DNA of 64,000 nucleotides from contig CM048841.1 in NCBI GenBank assembly GCA_026545765.1, positions 70,430,217-70,494,216 on the forward strand, given 5' to 3'. The stretch's first letter is position 1, and each line of letters starts with the position of its first letter. Of the stretch, positions 1 to 12,300 are shown in pieces. This DNA is from Plantago major (taxonomy: Eukaryota; Streptophyta; Magnoliopsida; Lamiales; Plantaginaceae). The notes beneath the pieces were generated by a model. It was not told where the DNA came from, ran no database searches, and worked only from the letters and a program-made list of their open reading frames with translations. A program made the position numbers and the translations under genes.

Positions 1-48
1 AACAGAGAAACTCATCAAGAAAGGCCAACTGATGCCCACATTGAGTAT

Positions 49-648
49 GTGAAGACTAGTAATGAAGAGTCTTCATATAGGTGCATTCTGAACAAGAGAG
101 GGTATTGGATTCTGGAACTACAACATCTACTTGTCAATGATAAGTTTCCAACTCCCATCCTCAACCAGATCCTGAAATGGAGAGAAGGCAAGCCAGAATT
201 GCTAAAACCTGAGCACCTTCATGCCTGGCTAAACTTTGAAGTAGAAAAGAGGAATGAAGCCAGAAAGATGGATCTTTCTTTTGCCTGTCCTTACCCAAAG
301 CCTGATGATGTACACAAGGTAAGAAAACTGGATGGTAGCTACAACAGGAAGAACAAACTAGGTGTTTCAACCTATGAGTCATTCTATATGACATTGGATG
401 AATACCTAGATGATATACACTATCTGGAAGAAATATACAAGTATTTCAACCTATCTCAGCTGCAAGTAGACCATGCCTGGGTCTGGGGAAAGTACTTCTG
501 GGTCAAACATTTTCTGCGGAAGAATTACAAGCTTGGCAAGAGTTACCATGAAATATGTGACTTATCCAGAAAGACAGAGCTCTCTGTCAGAGGGATTCTT
601 TATGACTATGTCCAAGAATGCAGAAAAGTGGATGATTATGTCAACTGA
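49..648 (+). pseudogene. Accessory ORF C-terminal domain of the left Copia element
   Basis: The reading frame gives about 199 residues whose start lies in the longer accessory ORF of the element; the ATG used here is simply the first in view. It matches the protein at 49468-49920 along its length. Shared blocks are SYRCI near the N-terminus, GYWILEL-HLLVN, a WR-x-x-KP block, KPDDVH, ESFYMT and a final HAW-W-KY. The domain is rich in aromatic and charged residues, with no signal peptide or membrane segment that I can see. I do not recognise the domain. It lies downstream of pol, where Sirevirus-type Copia elements often carry an extra ORF sometimes called envelope-like; nothing here supports an envelope function. 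Confidence 0.7.
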
Positions 649-1081
649 TCCAGAAAGGATGCTGAAGAACTTGAGGTATCTGAACCCAAGTTGCATTTCT
701 GAAGACTTTAAGACTAGTAACATTAGAATACTCTCTTGGAGCTTGGATTCTCCTTCGTTCTAATTTACTTAGTATGTTTTGTTACCTTGTTGTAATCTTG
801 CTGATTGTTTCTGAATTTCTCTATCAGTAAAAGTTGCATCTTACTCTGTAAACTGTACCTATCTGAAGATCATACTCTCAGATACATTCTAATAGATGAC
901 AACTTATCAGCAAAGATCACTTCTTTTGATTTGGTTGATGTTTACTTTCTGCACTTAATTCAACTAAAATTGAATATCATTCAAAATGATTAAGTGGTGG
1001 ATTGTTTTCTCTTCCAGGATTACAAATTTGTAATAGGACTTAAAAGATAGTCATGGATGACAGATCAGAAAGGGGGAAATT

Positions 1082-2500
1082 TGTTAGGAATATATGTTAG
1101 TATTTTGATCACTCATCACATGTTCTTATCTTAGCCAGAAAGGTGATTAAGTACTCTTGGTTCACTTGAACATTGTAAAAGAGGAAATCACTGAGTATGA
1201 TTAGTCTAGTAAATCTTGTATTAGGATTATAGGTCTCTGAGTGTAATTTTTATTTCCAGAAGACCATGAAAATCAATCCTAGCAATGGAGCTTTTCTGAA
1301 GATTAGAAGACTGAAGATTGCACAAGATTTATGAAGACATCAAGGTTTAGTCTAACTCAGAAAGACTATGTCCTTAATCCTTTCTTAAGTGTATTTACTT
1401 ACTTTTGAAATATGATTCTGGACACATGACATCATGAGTGTGGAGCATGCAAGCCATCAGAAAGGCTCATGTATCCGTTGAAGACTACATGACAAGAAAT
1501 AGTACAAGTGCATTAATTGCATCGGCAGAAAAGCCGCTCAAGCACAGTCCTCTCTGAGACATAAGACAAGGACTTCTGAGTACTCATTCCAAGATAAGTA
1601 TGGACTGAATTCGAATTGTGTCTAACGGATATCATTCCAACAACTCTCAAATTCATCTATATATATCACACAATTAGATGCTGAGAAATATACACCTTAG
1701 AACGCTCTATCTTGCAAACTTACCATCAAGCAAAGTATTCTCTCTAGCACTCTACTACCCTTTCTGAAAGCTTTCTGTTGCTCGAAGAATCACTAGTAGT
1801 TCTAAGTTGTCCTGAACCTTAACAAGAGATTGTTATTCGTGAAAGAGTTGAACTATCAGATACCCTTTCTGAAGCTCATTCTCCAGAACGGACATCAATT
1901 ACTTGGGTCAGTAAAGAGCAGACTGCCATCCAATGAACAAGTGTATTAAGTAGTCTTGTTCTATTAGGCTCTCTGAAAACATAACTGAAAAGTTATACGA
2001 GAAGCCTCTCTGACAAACCTTATAACCAACACCATCAAGGCGTGGAGTAGAGGAAGTACTTGATTTGGGAAATCAAGGAATAACTCCAAGGTTATCTGAG
2101 TAGAGGAAGTACTTAGCTCTAGGAGCTGGGGAATAACTCAGGGGGAACATTTGGTTGGGAAACATTTGTTTAGGAATCTTAGAATAGGATTATTGTAAGG
2201 CGAACTCAATTATCTGTTCTAGTGAATTCTAGGTCTCAGAAAGACCGAAGTGGATTAGTTGGAGGATTACGCCACCTCCAGATACCACTTGCTGTGTCAT
2301 TTACCAATCTGTATTTACATTTCAGCAAAGCACACACACATACTTATTGTTTTTGCACTGACCTATCTTAAAGTCTTCCGCGCTCTGAATTTAAGTATAA
2401 AAAACCCCCAGGTTTATGAGAAACTGTGTTTATCGACAAAAGTTTTAAAAGACTATTCACCCCCCTCTAGTCTTTTACTTTGTCGTTATTTGGACCAACA
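1082..2500 (+). repeat. 3' LTR of the left Copia element
   Basis: The LTR begins TGTTAGGAATA and ends GGACCAACA, the same ends as the LTRs at 34758 and 50439. It follows a purine-rich tract. It contains a TATA-like stretch near 1658-1666 and, near its end (about 2040-2150), two imperfect copies of a unit with the core GAGGAAGTACTT followed by GGAATAACTC. The related large element has three such copies. Length is about 1.4 kb against about 1.7 kb in the large element. Confidence 0.85.
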
Positions 2501-3115
2501 GAAAGCTCTCAATGTAATAGTTATGAGGAAGGTTATGATATTCAATATGGGTTACCTCAAAGTTTGGACCTTGAGTTATATTTATAGAGACCATAGCTTA
2601 TGAAGTGACTCATAAGATGGTGCCAAGTAATGCTACCTTTGGCCCATAGCCCAATAGTGAACAGTAGTCCAATACCGATTAGTGGGTCTGGAAGGGAAGT
2701 TTGGACCTTTTCCCTCCGAGAGTACTGTTTCGCTTGTTGGGTCTGTGTAAGTCCTTCGAACAGATCTATCTGCTTGGTTGATCTGCCCTTGGGTAACTCT
2801 GGATGTCCGAGCCAAGAGTCTCACGGAATTATCTCAGTGGTTCCAACATATACGTTTGGTCTTAATGTAAAGGTGGCGTCCGAGAGGCTATCTCGTCCGG
2901 TCCGTTGGGCATCTTTGTACTGACGTAGCCAGGTTTAGAAGTCCTTTTCCCAGCTAGCTCACTGTGAGGGTGTAGTGACTTTAGCGTGCTGGTTGATTCA
3001 CCTAGGATGGACCATGTGAGGTCAGACCAGTACTGAATTGGCCATTAAGACGTGATGCGCTCTAGGACACGCTCTATGGCGCCCTTAACGGATTAGACAT
3101 ATATCCGTATCAACA
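2501..3115 (-). repeat. 3' LTR of Gypsy A (visible part)
   Basis: It is near-identical to 14683-15323. On the minus strand it starts TGTTGATACGG at 3115, directly after a purine tract (AGGGGGACATA on the minus strand, 3116-3126). The last roughly 170 bases of the LTR are not in view because a Copia element lies at this point; they are expected beyond the left edge of the window. Confidence 0.85.
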
Positions 3116-3666
3116 TATGTCCCCCTAGTTTCCAAGTATCTTGGTAGAAGATAGTTGGTAACTATAAAAAGAACAAGTGTGTTGTGGAGCGTGTCCGAAT
3201 CGTTAATTATGAAGGAAAAAAAAAATCCCTTTATGTAAAATCCGTTTCCCGTGTTTTCAGAAACTCAATATATATCTCTCTCCCTCCCTTTTCTTTCTAC
3301 AGTCCGAGTTACGTAGTAGTTCGGACTGTAGAAGGAAAAGGTATTTGTAACATAGATATTTTGAGGTCCGAGTACGGTTAGGATTAAATATCTCTGATGG
3401 AAGAGTATGGAGGAAGTAAATCCTTTTGGACCAAAATAGGTGAAGGGGCCAATTGGGCTGATGAACAGTGACGCCAAAGGCCCAGTTCCCTTTCCGTTCG
3501 GCCCACGGGTGCAAATCCCGAGTGAGTGGAGAATATATCAATTAATAATAATGGGGCCGGATGTAAATTCACCAAGTGTGAAGCGACACGACCGTTAGAT
3601 GAAAACGATCAATAGCTGGGATTAAGGGCGGAAGGATGTGACGCTTCATCTTCCCCAAGTACCCTC

Positions 3667-3674
3667 TATAAATA
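3667..3674 (+). promoter_or_regulatory. TATA box of the antisense accessory gene (Gypsy A)
   Basis: The sequence TATAAATA lies in the context CCCTC-TATAAATAG-TT. It is about 900 bases upstream of the accessory ORF on the same strand. The same box and context occur in Gypsy B at 25945-25952. About 30 bases downstream both copies share a TTTTCACACTT-like run and then CAAGCAA/CCGAGCAA-rich leader sequence, a plausible start region for a transcript. A splice-donor-like CAAGTAAGT follows near 3859 and an acceptor-like CCCTAG just before the ORF near 4576. Confidence 0.6.
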
Positions 3675-4565
3675 GTTCGCCATTGCCGTCACTTTCACAC
3701 TTAAGCAAATTTGAATCTAGAGCAATCTAAGCAATCCGAGCAAGCAAGAACATCCGAGCAAGCCAGTACTCTCAGAGCATCAGGAGATCCGAGCAAGCAG
3801 TACTCAAGGGGAAACCAAGTTTTCAGCAACTTAGACCTTTTTCACCAGTCTAATTTTATCAAGTAAGTGGCTCATTCCCTTTTCTGAGATCTGAGATGCT
3901 TTTCAATTTCTACTCGTTGCATACTGTTGCTTGTTGAATTGATGCATGCATGCTCAGGATTTGAAATCTCACTTTAGAATTGTGTTGAATTCTGTAGAGA
4001 TGTATGTTATAGTACCCAGTGTAGGGTTATGCTTGAATCCCCAAAATTATTTGAATGAAGTACTATGTAGCCTTAAGTCTTGGTGATTGTTGGCTCTTTT
4101 CCGTGTAAATTTACCATGTCGTATGATAAATTTAGGAAACACTTGTATGTTTTGCATGCTATGTTTTCCAGTAATGATATGTAATCATATAGGAATTGGA
4201 TAGGCTTACTGCTAGTATGGCAAAACTTGTAGATTTTTTGGCCAAAAATTTGTAGATTGTGCTTGGTTCAATGGCACTGTGCATGTGCCATTTGTGTGGA
4301 ATAATGGTGCCTTTAGGCCCGTATATAATGGCACAGTCTTGGCACAGTACTTGCTTTTTATGTACTAGATTAGGTGCCGATGGCACATGAAACCCCCCTA
4401 TGGCACTACCACATGCGCCACTGTATGTGCCATTAGTGTGCCAATGGTTAGGAGATTTGCGGCCTGAGAATGCCTAGTTTACCTAGGGTTTCTCTTACTA
4501 ACTCGGACCTAATAAGATACATAAATGAACTCTCGGACAAAAGAAGTTCTTGACTGATCCGTTTC

Positions 4566-7500
4566 TTGTGCCCTAGGATGTCCGGGAGCCATAGTCAAAA
4601 CATTCCTGAGGCCCAGAACTACGATGATGCTGTGGATCAGCGATCATCATCCGCTACTCAGAGTGATGCCGTCTCAGATCATGGGGAGTTCGAGATGCCC
4701 CATAATCAGGTGATCCCTAAAAATGTGGTGATTCAAGCGGTGGTACCAGATGCTGGTCCGAAGGAAGTGGTGGAAGTTACTTCTTCGGGTGACTCGGATG
4801 CTGGGGACATTGTCCGCCAGGTTGGGGTTGGCCCGAGTAATGTAGCGGCTGGGGAGCGAAATGCTTGGCGGACTAGGGTCATAGTTCGTGCTAGGACGAT
4901 TGGAGGTGCTGGGGTTGATGAGGGTGTGGACGAAGTGTTGGTTGAACAGGGTGGGGACACGGAGCAGGATCCAGATGATGTGGAAATGTTTGAGTCGGGC
5001 GATGAGGAGAGGGTGGTCGCGGAATCAATTTCGGGCACCAATGATGCTTCCATGGAGGAGGAAGGAGGTGAAGAGGACGATGGGGATGAGGAGGAGGGGA
5101 TGAGGAGACCGAAGAAGCGTCTCAAACTGTCCGTCCGTGGAAAAGATCTGGGCGGTCAAAGATCCAGCTCAATCTGAAGGCTGTTATCCCTTCTAAGCCA
5201 AGGGCAGGGGAGCGCGGAATAAATGCGTGGCGGACCAAGTTCCCCCGTCACCAAACTTCTGTCGCCATCACGGATCCCCAGGGGGAGTTGAATGAAGATG
5301 GGGCTCTCCCAACTTGCCCCACTAAAGTGAAGGAGTCGCAGATTCCAGAATAGAGGCGGAAGTGGGCTATCTCGGACTCTGTAGAGATCCTCCTACCTAC
5401 TCCGGAGCAAGCCTTCTACAATCCGCCGGAAGGGTACATGGCGGTCCATGAGATCGCCTTCCAATGCGGATGGAGGCTCCCAATTGCCCCAATCATCAAG
5501 GGGATCCTCGATCACCTCGGCATCAGTTCGATGCAGGTTATCCCAAAATCTTTGGGTAATCTTATCTGCTTCGCTGTCTTCTGCAAGTGGAAGAAGATGG
5601 AAATAAATTTTGAAAACTTCCGCCAACTCTTCAACATTTACTTTAGTCCGGGCAATGCCCTCATGTACACATTTGTAAATAGGCCAAACTTTAATTTTAT
5701 TTCTGACTCTATCTCCTCACTTGGTTGTAAATGGTGGGAGAAATTTGTATTTGTTAGACTAGGACTAGAAGTAGGTAAGCCCGAGAGGGCAAGAGAACAA
5801 TGGGGTTTTCGCCGAAAATTCTCAAGAGCTGACATCACGGACTACCGTCCTGTGGCCAGCAACCATCCGAAGTGGGTGGCTAGGTTGCACAAAGGGGCTG
5901 ATCCCAAGCCTCGGAAGTTTCCGTTTAACGGATTCACCTGCCAGCCTTTACCATACTTGGCTGGCTTGACTGGACCCGTCGAGTGTGGCGGAAATGAAGA
6001 TTTCAGTAATCCTTCTATCCTGTCTCTATGTTTCTTTGCTCTTATCTTGTGCATTCTGAGTTTATTACTTTTTATCTAGCACTTTGCTTTTTGATGTTTG
6101 TTTCTAACTCTTCCTTGTTTTGTTCCGCAGATTTTTGGTGGAGGTATATCATGTCGACTCTCCAAGAACGGAAGAGGATTTAGAGAGAGAGAGAGTAGCA
6201 GGCTCTGGAGGTCGCCTCAGGGACGCGTAACGGAATTGTGAACACACCTCATACTCTTTCGATGCTGGATCCAAAGAATGCGGCTGAATATGCTGCAGAC
6301 GCAGAACAAGGAGTGAAAGCTGGGGAGGATCTTCAAACCTAGAGTTTGCTGAACAAGGTCAAATCCGCTGAGATTCCATCCCCCAAGAGGGCTCTGCGGT
6401 CGGCATCCGTCCCTGTCCAGGACAAGCTCGTGAAGGACGCAATTACCTCTTCCTGTAAGAGGCCTGCACCTGCTCCGACCCGTGCCTCAACAGCCAAGAA
6501 GCAGAAGATTTCCGCCGTACAGCCTCTAGCGGATCAAGCTGCTTTGGAGGCGGAACAGGAGAGGTGTAGGAGCCTCCCGAAACTTGAGAGAGTTGGCGAG
6601 TTGTCCGTGTTGTACGAGCGTGTAAGCCTTCATAAAAAATAATGTTTGTTGTTTCATTATTTACTCTTGAAGAGTCTCTAACTTTCTCTTGCACGGAATA
6701 ATTGTAGCTCGGATGCATGGTCAAGCATTTCAGCATGCACCCAGTGATTGAGCCACTATCGAGGAGGATTTGCACAAGGCACAGGCTGCCCAAGCGGATG
6801 CAGATGAGAAGATAAAGGTACAGATTGAGCAGGTGCGGAAGGGTAATGTCCTCATGACTAAGCTTAACCGCTTTCTGGAACTGTGCAAGGCGGATCTGGC
6901 TGGTGAGAGACGGACTTCGGCCAATTATCTGCAACAGCTCCTGAACTTCAAGGATACCCTGCTTGAGGATCTCAAGTCCTGTCGAATTCAGGTTGTCAAG
7001 GATTTTTTGGCTTCCGCGGCATTCAAATACCTTTTGGCGGACAAGGTTGATACCTACCGCCTTGAGGGGTTCACGTCCGCAATTGCACAACTGCAGGACA
7101 AGAATCTTGTTCCCGCTGTCTACAATTGGAAATCCGAAGGATTAACCCCTTCCGTGGACGCCAATGGAGTGCCTTTTGCGCGGGTTGTTGTGTCAGACGA
7201 AGAATTGGCCATGGATGAGTTCACGGAGTTGGTGACCGAGGAGGGTGACATTGAAATCAAACATAAAGGACCCTACCTCCCAAATGTCATCATGAGTGCT
7301 TTCCAAATGTTCCGTCTAAGGCCATTCAAGGATCATATTGACTATATGAAGAAATGGTGTCGGTTGCCCGCCAAGGTACTTGGGTTCGATCCGAACTTCA
7401 GTATGTACGAGACTATGAGGGCTGCATGTGAAGTTATGGATGCAGAGGAGGCCATTGCGGATAATGCCACTGCTCCTGGGAATGCTGATGTGGGAACCTC

Positions 7501-7588
7501 TTCCGCCACTCCTGCCAATCCCCTTGTTGTTTTCCGCCATGGAACAAATGAAGCTGGTCCTAGTAACCACCACTCGTGGCAACAGTAA
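4566..7588 (+). pseudogene. Antisense accessory gene of Gypsy A (Transposase_28-like, coiled coil)
   Basis: Plus-strand coding segments run opposite to gag-pol. The order is an acidic, Ser/Glu-rich N-terminal part (4578-5177); a globular domain (about 5393-5990); a basic Ala/Pro-rich linker (about 6150-6640); and a C-terminal part (6770-7588) with a coiled coil, then a block with VVKDFLASAAFKYLLADKVD. The globular part reads as GWRLPIAPIIKGILDHLGI, MQVIPKSLGNLICF and NFRQLF. It resembles the plant 'putative gypsy type transposon' domain (Pfam PF04195, Transposase_28) from memory. Segments are separated by AT-rich, intron-like gaps. Gypsy B has the same arrangement at 26556-29595. Extra ORFs between pol and the 3' LTR, some antisense, are known in Tat elements; function is unknown. 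The gene looks broken. Confidence 0.65.
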
Positions 7589-8297
7589 GAGTTCGGGGTA
7601 TGCCCTGTGAAAGTTTGTAAGCGCTGAATTCTGATCTTTTGATGGCACAGAACGTTGCCAAGTACACTGATATTATTCTTGTTGTTGTGATATATTTTTC
7701 CGCACAATTATCTGTTATGTTTAAGATAATTTTGCCTTGCTCCCTTTATCTTTACTTGATAATTTTGCATGAATTATCCAACTGTTGGCTACTCGGACTT
7801 GTCTCGAATCCGTAGGATAGACATCCGTAGTAGTAAGGCAAATATCCACAATAATTCGTACAATCCAGTAATGATGAACCATAAACTTATCTTATCTCGG
7901 ACGTATGGACAAATCCGAAGTAGCATTGCTTGCTTCTCTTGATAAGTGTAAACCAATGATGATTGATTAGAACTGATAGGATTTCGGACGCATTAGATAT
8001 GTCCGTTGCGTCTACTCATGAGTGTGAGATTCTGAGTAGTCTTTCATAGACTGGCAATAATAAATTATCGGCTCGTGGTGACTCGGACTGGGCTAACAAT
8101 CACTGGTTAGGTTTATCCGTTGAGGGATCTACTCGGACAGTCTTTTTTGTGATTTGTAAAGTGTTCATCCATGGGCTAGTGTGATAAAAAATGGGTAAAC
8201 CCAAGTGATCCAACACTATTTGGTCCAAAAGGATGGCCCAGGCCCATTGTCAACACTGACTTTATTACGTGGCTGACGCTGATTAGTCAGAGTTTTC

Positions 8298-8305
8298 TAT
8301 AAAAA
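8298..8305 (+). promoter_or_regulatory. Second plus-strand TATA-like box in Gypsy A
   Basis: A TATAAAAA box follows a stretch (about 8160-8297) that is conserved with Gypsy B (about 30050-30178), including GATCCAACACT, GGATGGCCCA and TTACGTGGC. In B the box is TATAAATA at 30179. It lies between the antisense gene and the 3' end of pol, so a transcript would run against pol. I see no convincing protein downstream. Confidence 0.4.
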
Positions 8306-8347
8306 GTCACAATTGAAGTACAAAAATTGTACTAAAATGATCTCAGA

Positions 8348-8434
8348 TTCTTCTTCTTCTTCTTCTTCTTCTTCTTCTTCTTCTTCTTCTTCTTCTTCTT
8401 CTTTTTCTTCTTCTTCTTCTTCTTCTTCTTCTAT
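8348..8434. repeat. (TTC)n microsatellite
   Basis: About 28 tandem TTC triplets with one interruption. The equivalent place in Gypsy B (about 30215-30265) is only a pyrimidine-rich leader, so the array expanded within copy A. Confidence 0.95.
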
Positions 8435-9243
8435 TTTGTCGTTTTGACTGGCCTTCCTTTCAATACTCCCATCCTTTCCTAGTTTGGTGCAAACCCTAAA
8501 TGCAGGAAAGGTGTGGGTCTTGAAGGATGGGCTGCTCAAAAGAAATCACCAAGGCAGCCGGCTGAGAAAACAACGTCATATCCTTTCGGCCAAGCGTCCT
8601 TTAGTGACATAAATCTCTCTCAATTAGGTGTAAAACCTTTCACTTTGAGAGAGATTGGGTTCCTAAAGGTGGGTTGGTTGAGGAAATAACTCAAGAGCCT
8701 TTTCTGTCATTCCCCCTTTAGTGGCTCAAATCTCTCTTGACTGGGTGGAAAACCCTTGACTCTAAGAGGGTTTGAGCCTCTAAAGATGGATAGGCTGAGA
8801 TCTGGTCGTTTCGACTTCCAAGGACCATTGGTGTCGGTTCTCCGTACAATCCATGCATGGGATCCGTACGAGGACTCAAAGGTATGGTAATACTGTAAGA
8901 AATTCCACCATACTGAACCATTTTATATTGTGTAGGTACATCAGACTCTTGGTGTTCCCGGAAGTGATGACCATGGGGAATACTTTCCTGACGGAGGAAT
9001 AATCTCGACGGAAGATGACGTATCTCCAGAGATTTTCTGTACAATTTATGTATTGTAACTGTAGATCTGGATAAAGATCCGAGGTTGTAAACCGTAAAGA
9101 AAGTGTTACGTACACTTTATTTCGTATATGAATAAAATTCATTGCTTGCTTCTTTGTCACCTGAATACAAAATTTCAGATTTTCGAATTGAAAGGTAGAA
9201 GTTGTATTGATTTGACGGAAATTCAATTACAACTGAAAGACTG

Positions 9244-10831
9244 CATGGTGATGTGTCAAATCAAAGTTCTAAATTTGTTTTAAGCCAAGAGTTAATCCTC
9301 AACACTACGAAAACCTGTAGTGTAGTGGAGTTAACCCCGAGGTCGGTCTCGAAGGACTTAACTAAGCTGAGTTTTGTTTACGAATAGTAATTACAGTAAA
9401 GAAAACAGTAAAGAGGTTGTTTGCTTCGGCAGTGAATTTGTTCTATATTATCTACCTACTTATGCAATCTAACTAGAAAACAGATTAATCTAAATGACAA
9501 TGATATGAATAAGGAGAATTATGGAGCGGTAACGTGAAACAAGCTAGCTAGCAGGATACATACAATTCACATGATAGATTACGCAAGTTGTCACAATCTT
9601 GAGTTCAAAAATGAATAGCACTAGTGGGGACGTCAATTCCACTAGGCTACAATCAATCTAGCTAATCCTACTATTACTGTTTGCAACTAACTGTTAGATT
9701 GAAGCAAGACGAAAAATGTTTGGGTGTATTGATTAAATGCTTAATCTAACAGTGATATTGACGGATTGCGCATCAAACGTAATAGCAAGATATGCGATTA
9801 ATCTAAAAAGCACAAGTAATCTAAACCCGATGCACTTCGAATCTCATGAGCCCTAGCTAGCATGCATTGAATCAGTCACCACCCCATAATCGGGGTGTTT
9901 AGCTATTCAAATTATGCAAAGTCATAATCAATATTGTAACAAACAGGCTCCAAACATAATCTAAAGTAAGAAACAAAGATTCAAACGAATTGATACAATT
10001 TACCCTTCGTTGTCACAAGCCCTTGGTAGAATTGAAGAACTGAAACGAATCGATGCAAAAAGCTGTGTAGATAATCTCCCAATCAATGTCAATCGTCGGA
10101 TTACAAGATAAACGGTTCAATTACCTCCAATAATAGGTAGGTAACCTTGGAAAAGTTCTAGGTTGAAAAGCAAAAAGAAGAGAAGAATAATAATGAAGTT
10201 ATGTCTAAAAGATCAAGAAAATAGGTTATACAGTGAAAAAACACGTCCTGGGCTGAAAACGGACCAAAAATGGCCCAAAAAGGCAATCGGGCCGCCAAAT
10301 ACTTACAGATTCTTCTTGGACGGGCCGATCGACTTCAAGGCCGCCAGTTTCCTCCTGCATTGGTTTTTTGCCTTTTGGTCCTCTAAACATCGGAATCTGG
10401 TGATGGTTCCTCTTCAAAGTTGTAACTTTTGGTTCTATCTACGCGTGGACACCAAGATCAGGTCAATCGGAGTTCATATGCAAACGTTATGGCCAAAATT
10501 CCAAAGCTGCTCCATCGTAGTTCGAATTTCACGCGCTTTCACTTAAACGGCTCTAAAATCTTCGTCCGAACTCCGAATCCACTTCCGTTTCGACCGATCA
10601 ACTCCTTTCTCAACGAAATTTCAGGTCCATAAACTTCCATGCTTCCATTAATGCATTAAATTCACTGGTTTAACCCTTGTTTCAATGCATTTTCACCAAA
10701 CACCTACAAATCACAAAAAATACAAAAACGTAACAAAACACTAATAAAAAACATAAGAACTATACTTGAGAATGGCAATAAGACGGTAAAAAAGACCAAA
10801 TGAGACGATGTAAAATTGACTCATCACATGG
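9244..10831. mobile_element. Solo LTR (Athila-like family) with CATGG target duplication
   Basis: The LTR body is 9249-10826, starting TGATGTG and ending ACTCATCA. CATGG is present on both sides (9244-9248, 10827-10831). Its last roughly 400 bases match the LTRs of the element at 19236-24411: shared blocks include AAGATCAGGTCAATCG, TTATGGCCAAAAT, CTTCGTCCGAACTCC and GGACCAAATGAGAC. No internal region is present, so it is a solo LTR, the usual product of LTR-LTR recombination. The equivalent place in Gypsy B (about 31010) has no insertion, which confirms the borders. Confidence 0.85.
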
Positions 10832-10939
10832 GCAATGACAAAAGGGTAGCAAAAAAAACTTAACTGCTGGAGTTCCGTGTAACAAAACGGCAGCCTAGAC
10901 AAAACACAGGAGTAACCATCGGACAGAGTTCCGTGCAAG

Positions 10940-12300
10940 AAACCCTAGGCGTAGAACTTTTGAAGGTTCTTTGCATTCTGAGGGCATTTCAGTGCACGTC
11001 CGTGATCATCCTCTAGCTCGTAACTTCCATTCACTCTTGCTCCAATTATCTTGTAGGGTCCATCCCAGTTGGGTTTGAGCTTTCCTACATTGCTTAAGAT
11101 ATCAGCCCGGCGGAGTACTAGGTCTCCGACCTACAGGTCCTTCTCATGGATATTCTTGTTATAGGCCCGGGCTGCAGTGGCCTGATATCTGTGAACATGA
11201 GCCAATGCCTAGGATCTTTTCTGATCTAGCATATCAAGATCATAGCTCCGAGCCTCTTGATTGTCAGAATCATTATACTCTTGGATCCTCATTGTCTCTA
11301 CAACAATTTCCGCTGGTATGACTGCTTCCGAGCCATAAACCAGAGTGAATGGAGTTTCTCTTGTAGCTGTCCGTGCTGTGGTGCGATGAGCCCAAAGTAC
11401 ACCATCTAAGTCGTCCGCCCAGCTATCTTGAGAGGTTCTCAAACGCTTCTCAATGATCTTAACAATTGTCTTGTTGGTGGACTCAGCTTGTCCATTTGCT
11501 TGGGGGTATCCTACTGAGGTGAATCGTTGCTCAATCTTGAATTAGGTTAGCCATTCCTTGAGCCTACTACCAGAGAATTGAGCTCCATTATCCGAGACAA
11601 GGACTCTCGGCAATCCGAAGCGAAAAATGATGTTCTTCCAGATAAAAGTCCTCACTCTGCTTTCTGTGATAGTAGCAACGGCTTCTGCTTCCACCCACTT
11701 GGTGAAGTACTCTACTGCCACAATCAGAAACTTTCTCTATTGGGTTCCTCTTGGGAAGGGTCCGACAATGTTGATACCCCACTGATCAAATGGACACGCA
11801 ATGAATGACGGAATCATTGGATGTGTCGGACGATGTGGGATATTGGCATAATACTGGCAATCAGGGCAGTTTCTAGCAAAGTTTGCTGCATCCTTATCAA
11901 TTGTAGGCCAGTAATAGCCTTGTCGGATAATATTTTGGGCCAATGTTTGCCCTCCTGAATGACTTCAACAACTTCCGCTGTGTATCTCTTCCAGCACAGT
12001 CCGTGCTTCCTGTGGATCAAGACATCGCATGTGTGTGCCAGTGAAGGATCTCTTGTAAAGATCCTCTCCAAGTATAAAGTACCTATTTGCTCGGCATTCC
12101 ACGCTTCTCGATTCCTTCGGATCAGATGGTAAAGACCCGTCCTTCAAGTAGTTGTAGATATCAGTCATCCAGTTCCTACTTATACCAATGGCCATGACGG
12201 ATGGGGTAGAACTCATGAGGGATGAGTCCTTGACTGTGAGCAGGATAACTCTTCTAGTATCAAGGGCAGCTGTTGCGGACGCATACTTAGCCAAAGTATC
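10940..12300 (-). pseudogene. Gypsy A integrase and pol C-terminus
   Basis: The minus strand shows the integrase zinc-binding and core regions. Readable blocks are a histidine-rich H-S-G-x-H-like region (about 11930-12000), NIIRQGYYWPTIDKDA, NCPDCQYY, then FDQWGINIVGPFPRG (core) and, further on, WADDLDGVLWAHRTTARTATRETPF and LVYGSEAVIPAEI. The C-terminal end near 10949 has the NAKNLQKFY-type ending also seen in Gypsy B at 31165. These are standard Ty3/Gypsy integrase landmarks. The frame is broken, with several breaks. Confidence 0.8.

Larger units (their letters stand above)
1..2500 (+). mobile_element. Copia (Sirevirus-like) element, 3' part
   Basis: This is the 3' end of a Ty1/Copia element that enters from the left of the window. 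It holds the end of an accessory ORF, an untranslated stretch, a polypurine tract (about 1069-1079) and a complete 3' LTR. The accessory protein and the LTR are both clearly related to those of the large Copia element at 34758-52127, but they are diverged, so this is a separate and probably different-aged copy of the same family. The LTR ends exactly where Gypsy LTR sequence begins at 2501, so the element sits inside that Gypsy LTR. The expected 5-bp target copy would be GAAAG at 2501-2505; its partner lies outside the window. Confidence 0.85.
7589..9243 (+). other. Non-coding stretch of Gypsy A downstream of the antisense gene
   Basis: This stretch holds the presumed 3' untranslated region of the antisense gene, the second TATA-like box, a (TTC)n microsatellite, and decayed sequence alignable with 29600-30960 in Gypsy B. 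I find no supportable ORF. The Glu-rich minus-strand frame across 8297-8539 is only the microsatellite read backwards. Confidence 0.6.

Noticed and set aside
4733-5125. A 130-residue Ser/Pro/Thr-rich minus-strand frame opposite the antisense gene of Gypsy A.
   Set aside because: It is a mirror frame of the acidic Ser/Glu-rich N-terminus; the plus-strand frame is the one conserved in Gypsy B.
8297-8539. Glu-rich minus-strand frame.
   Set aside because: It is the (TTC)n microsatellite read on the other strand.
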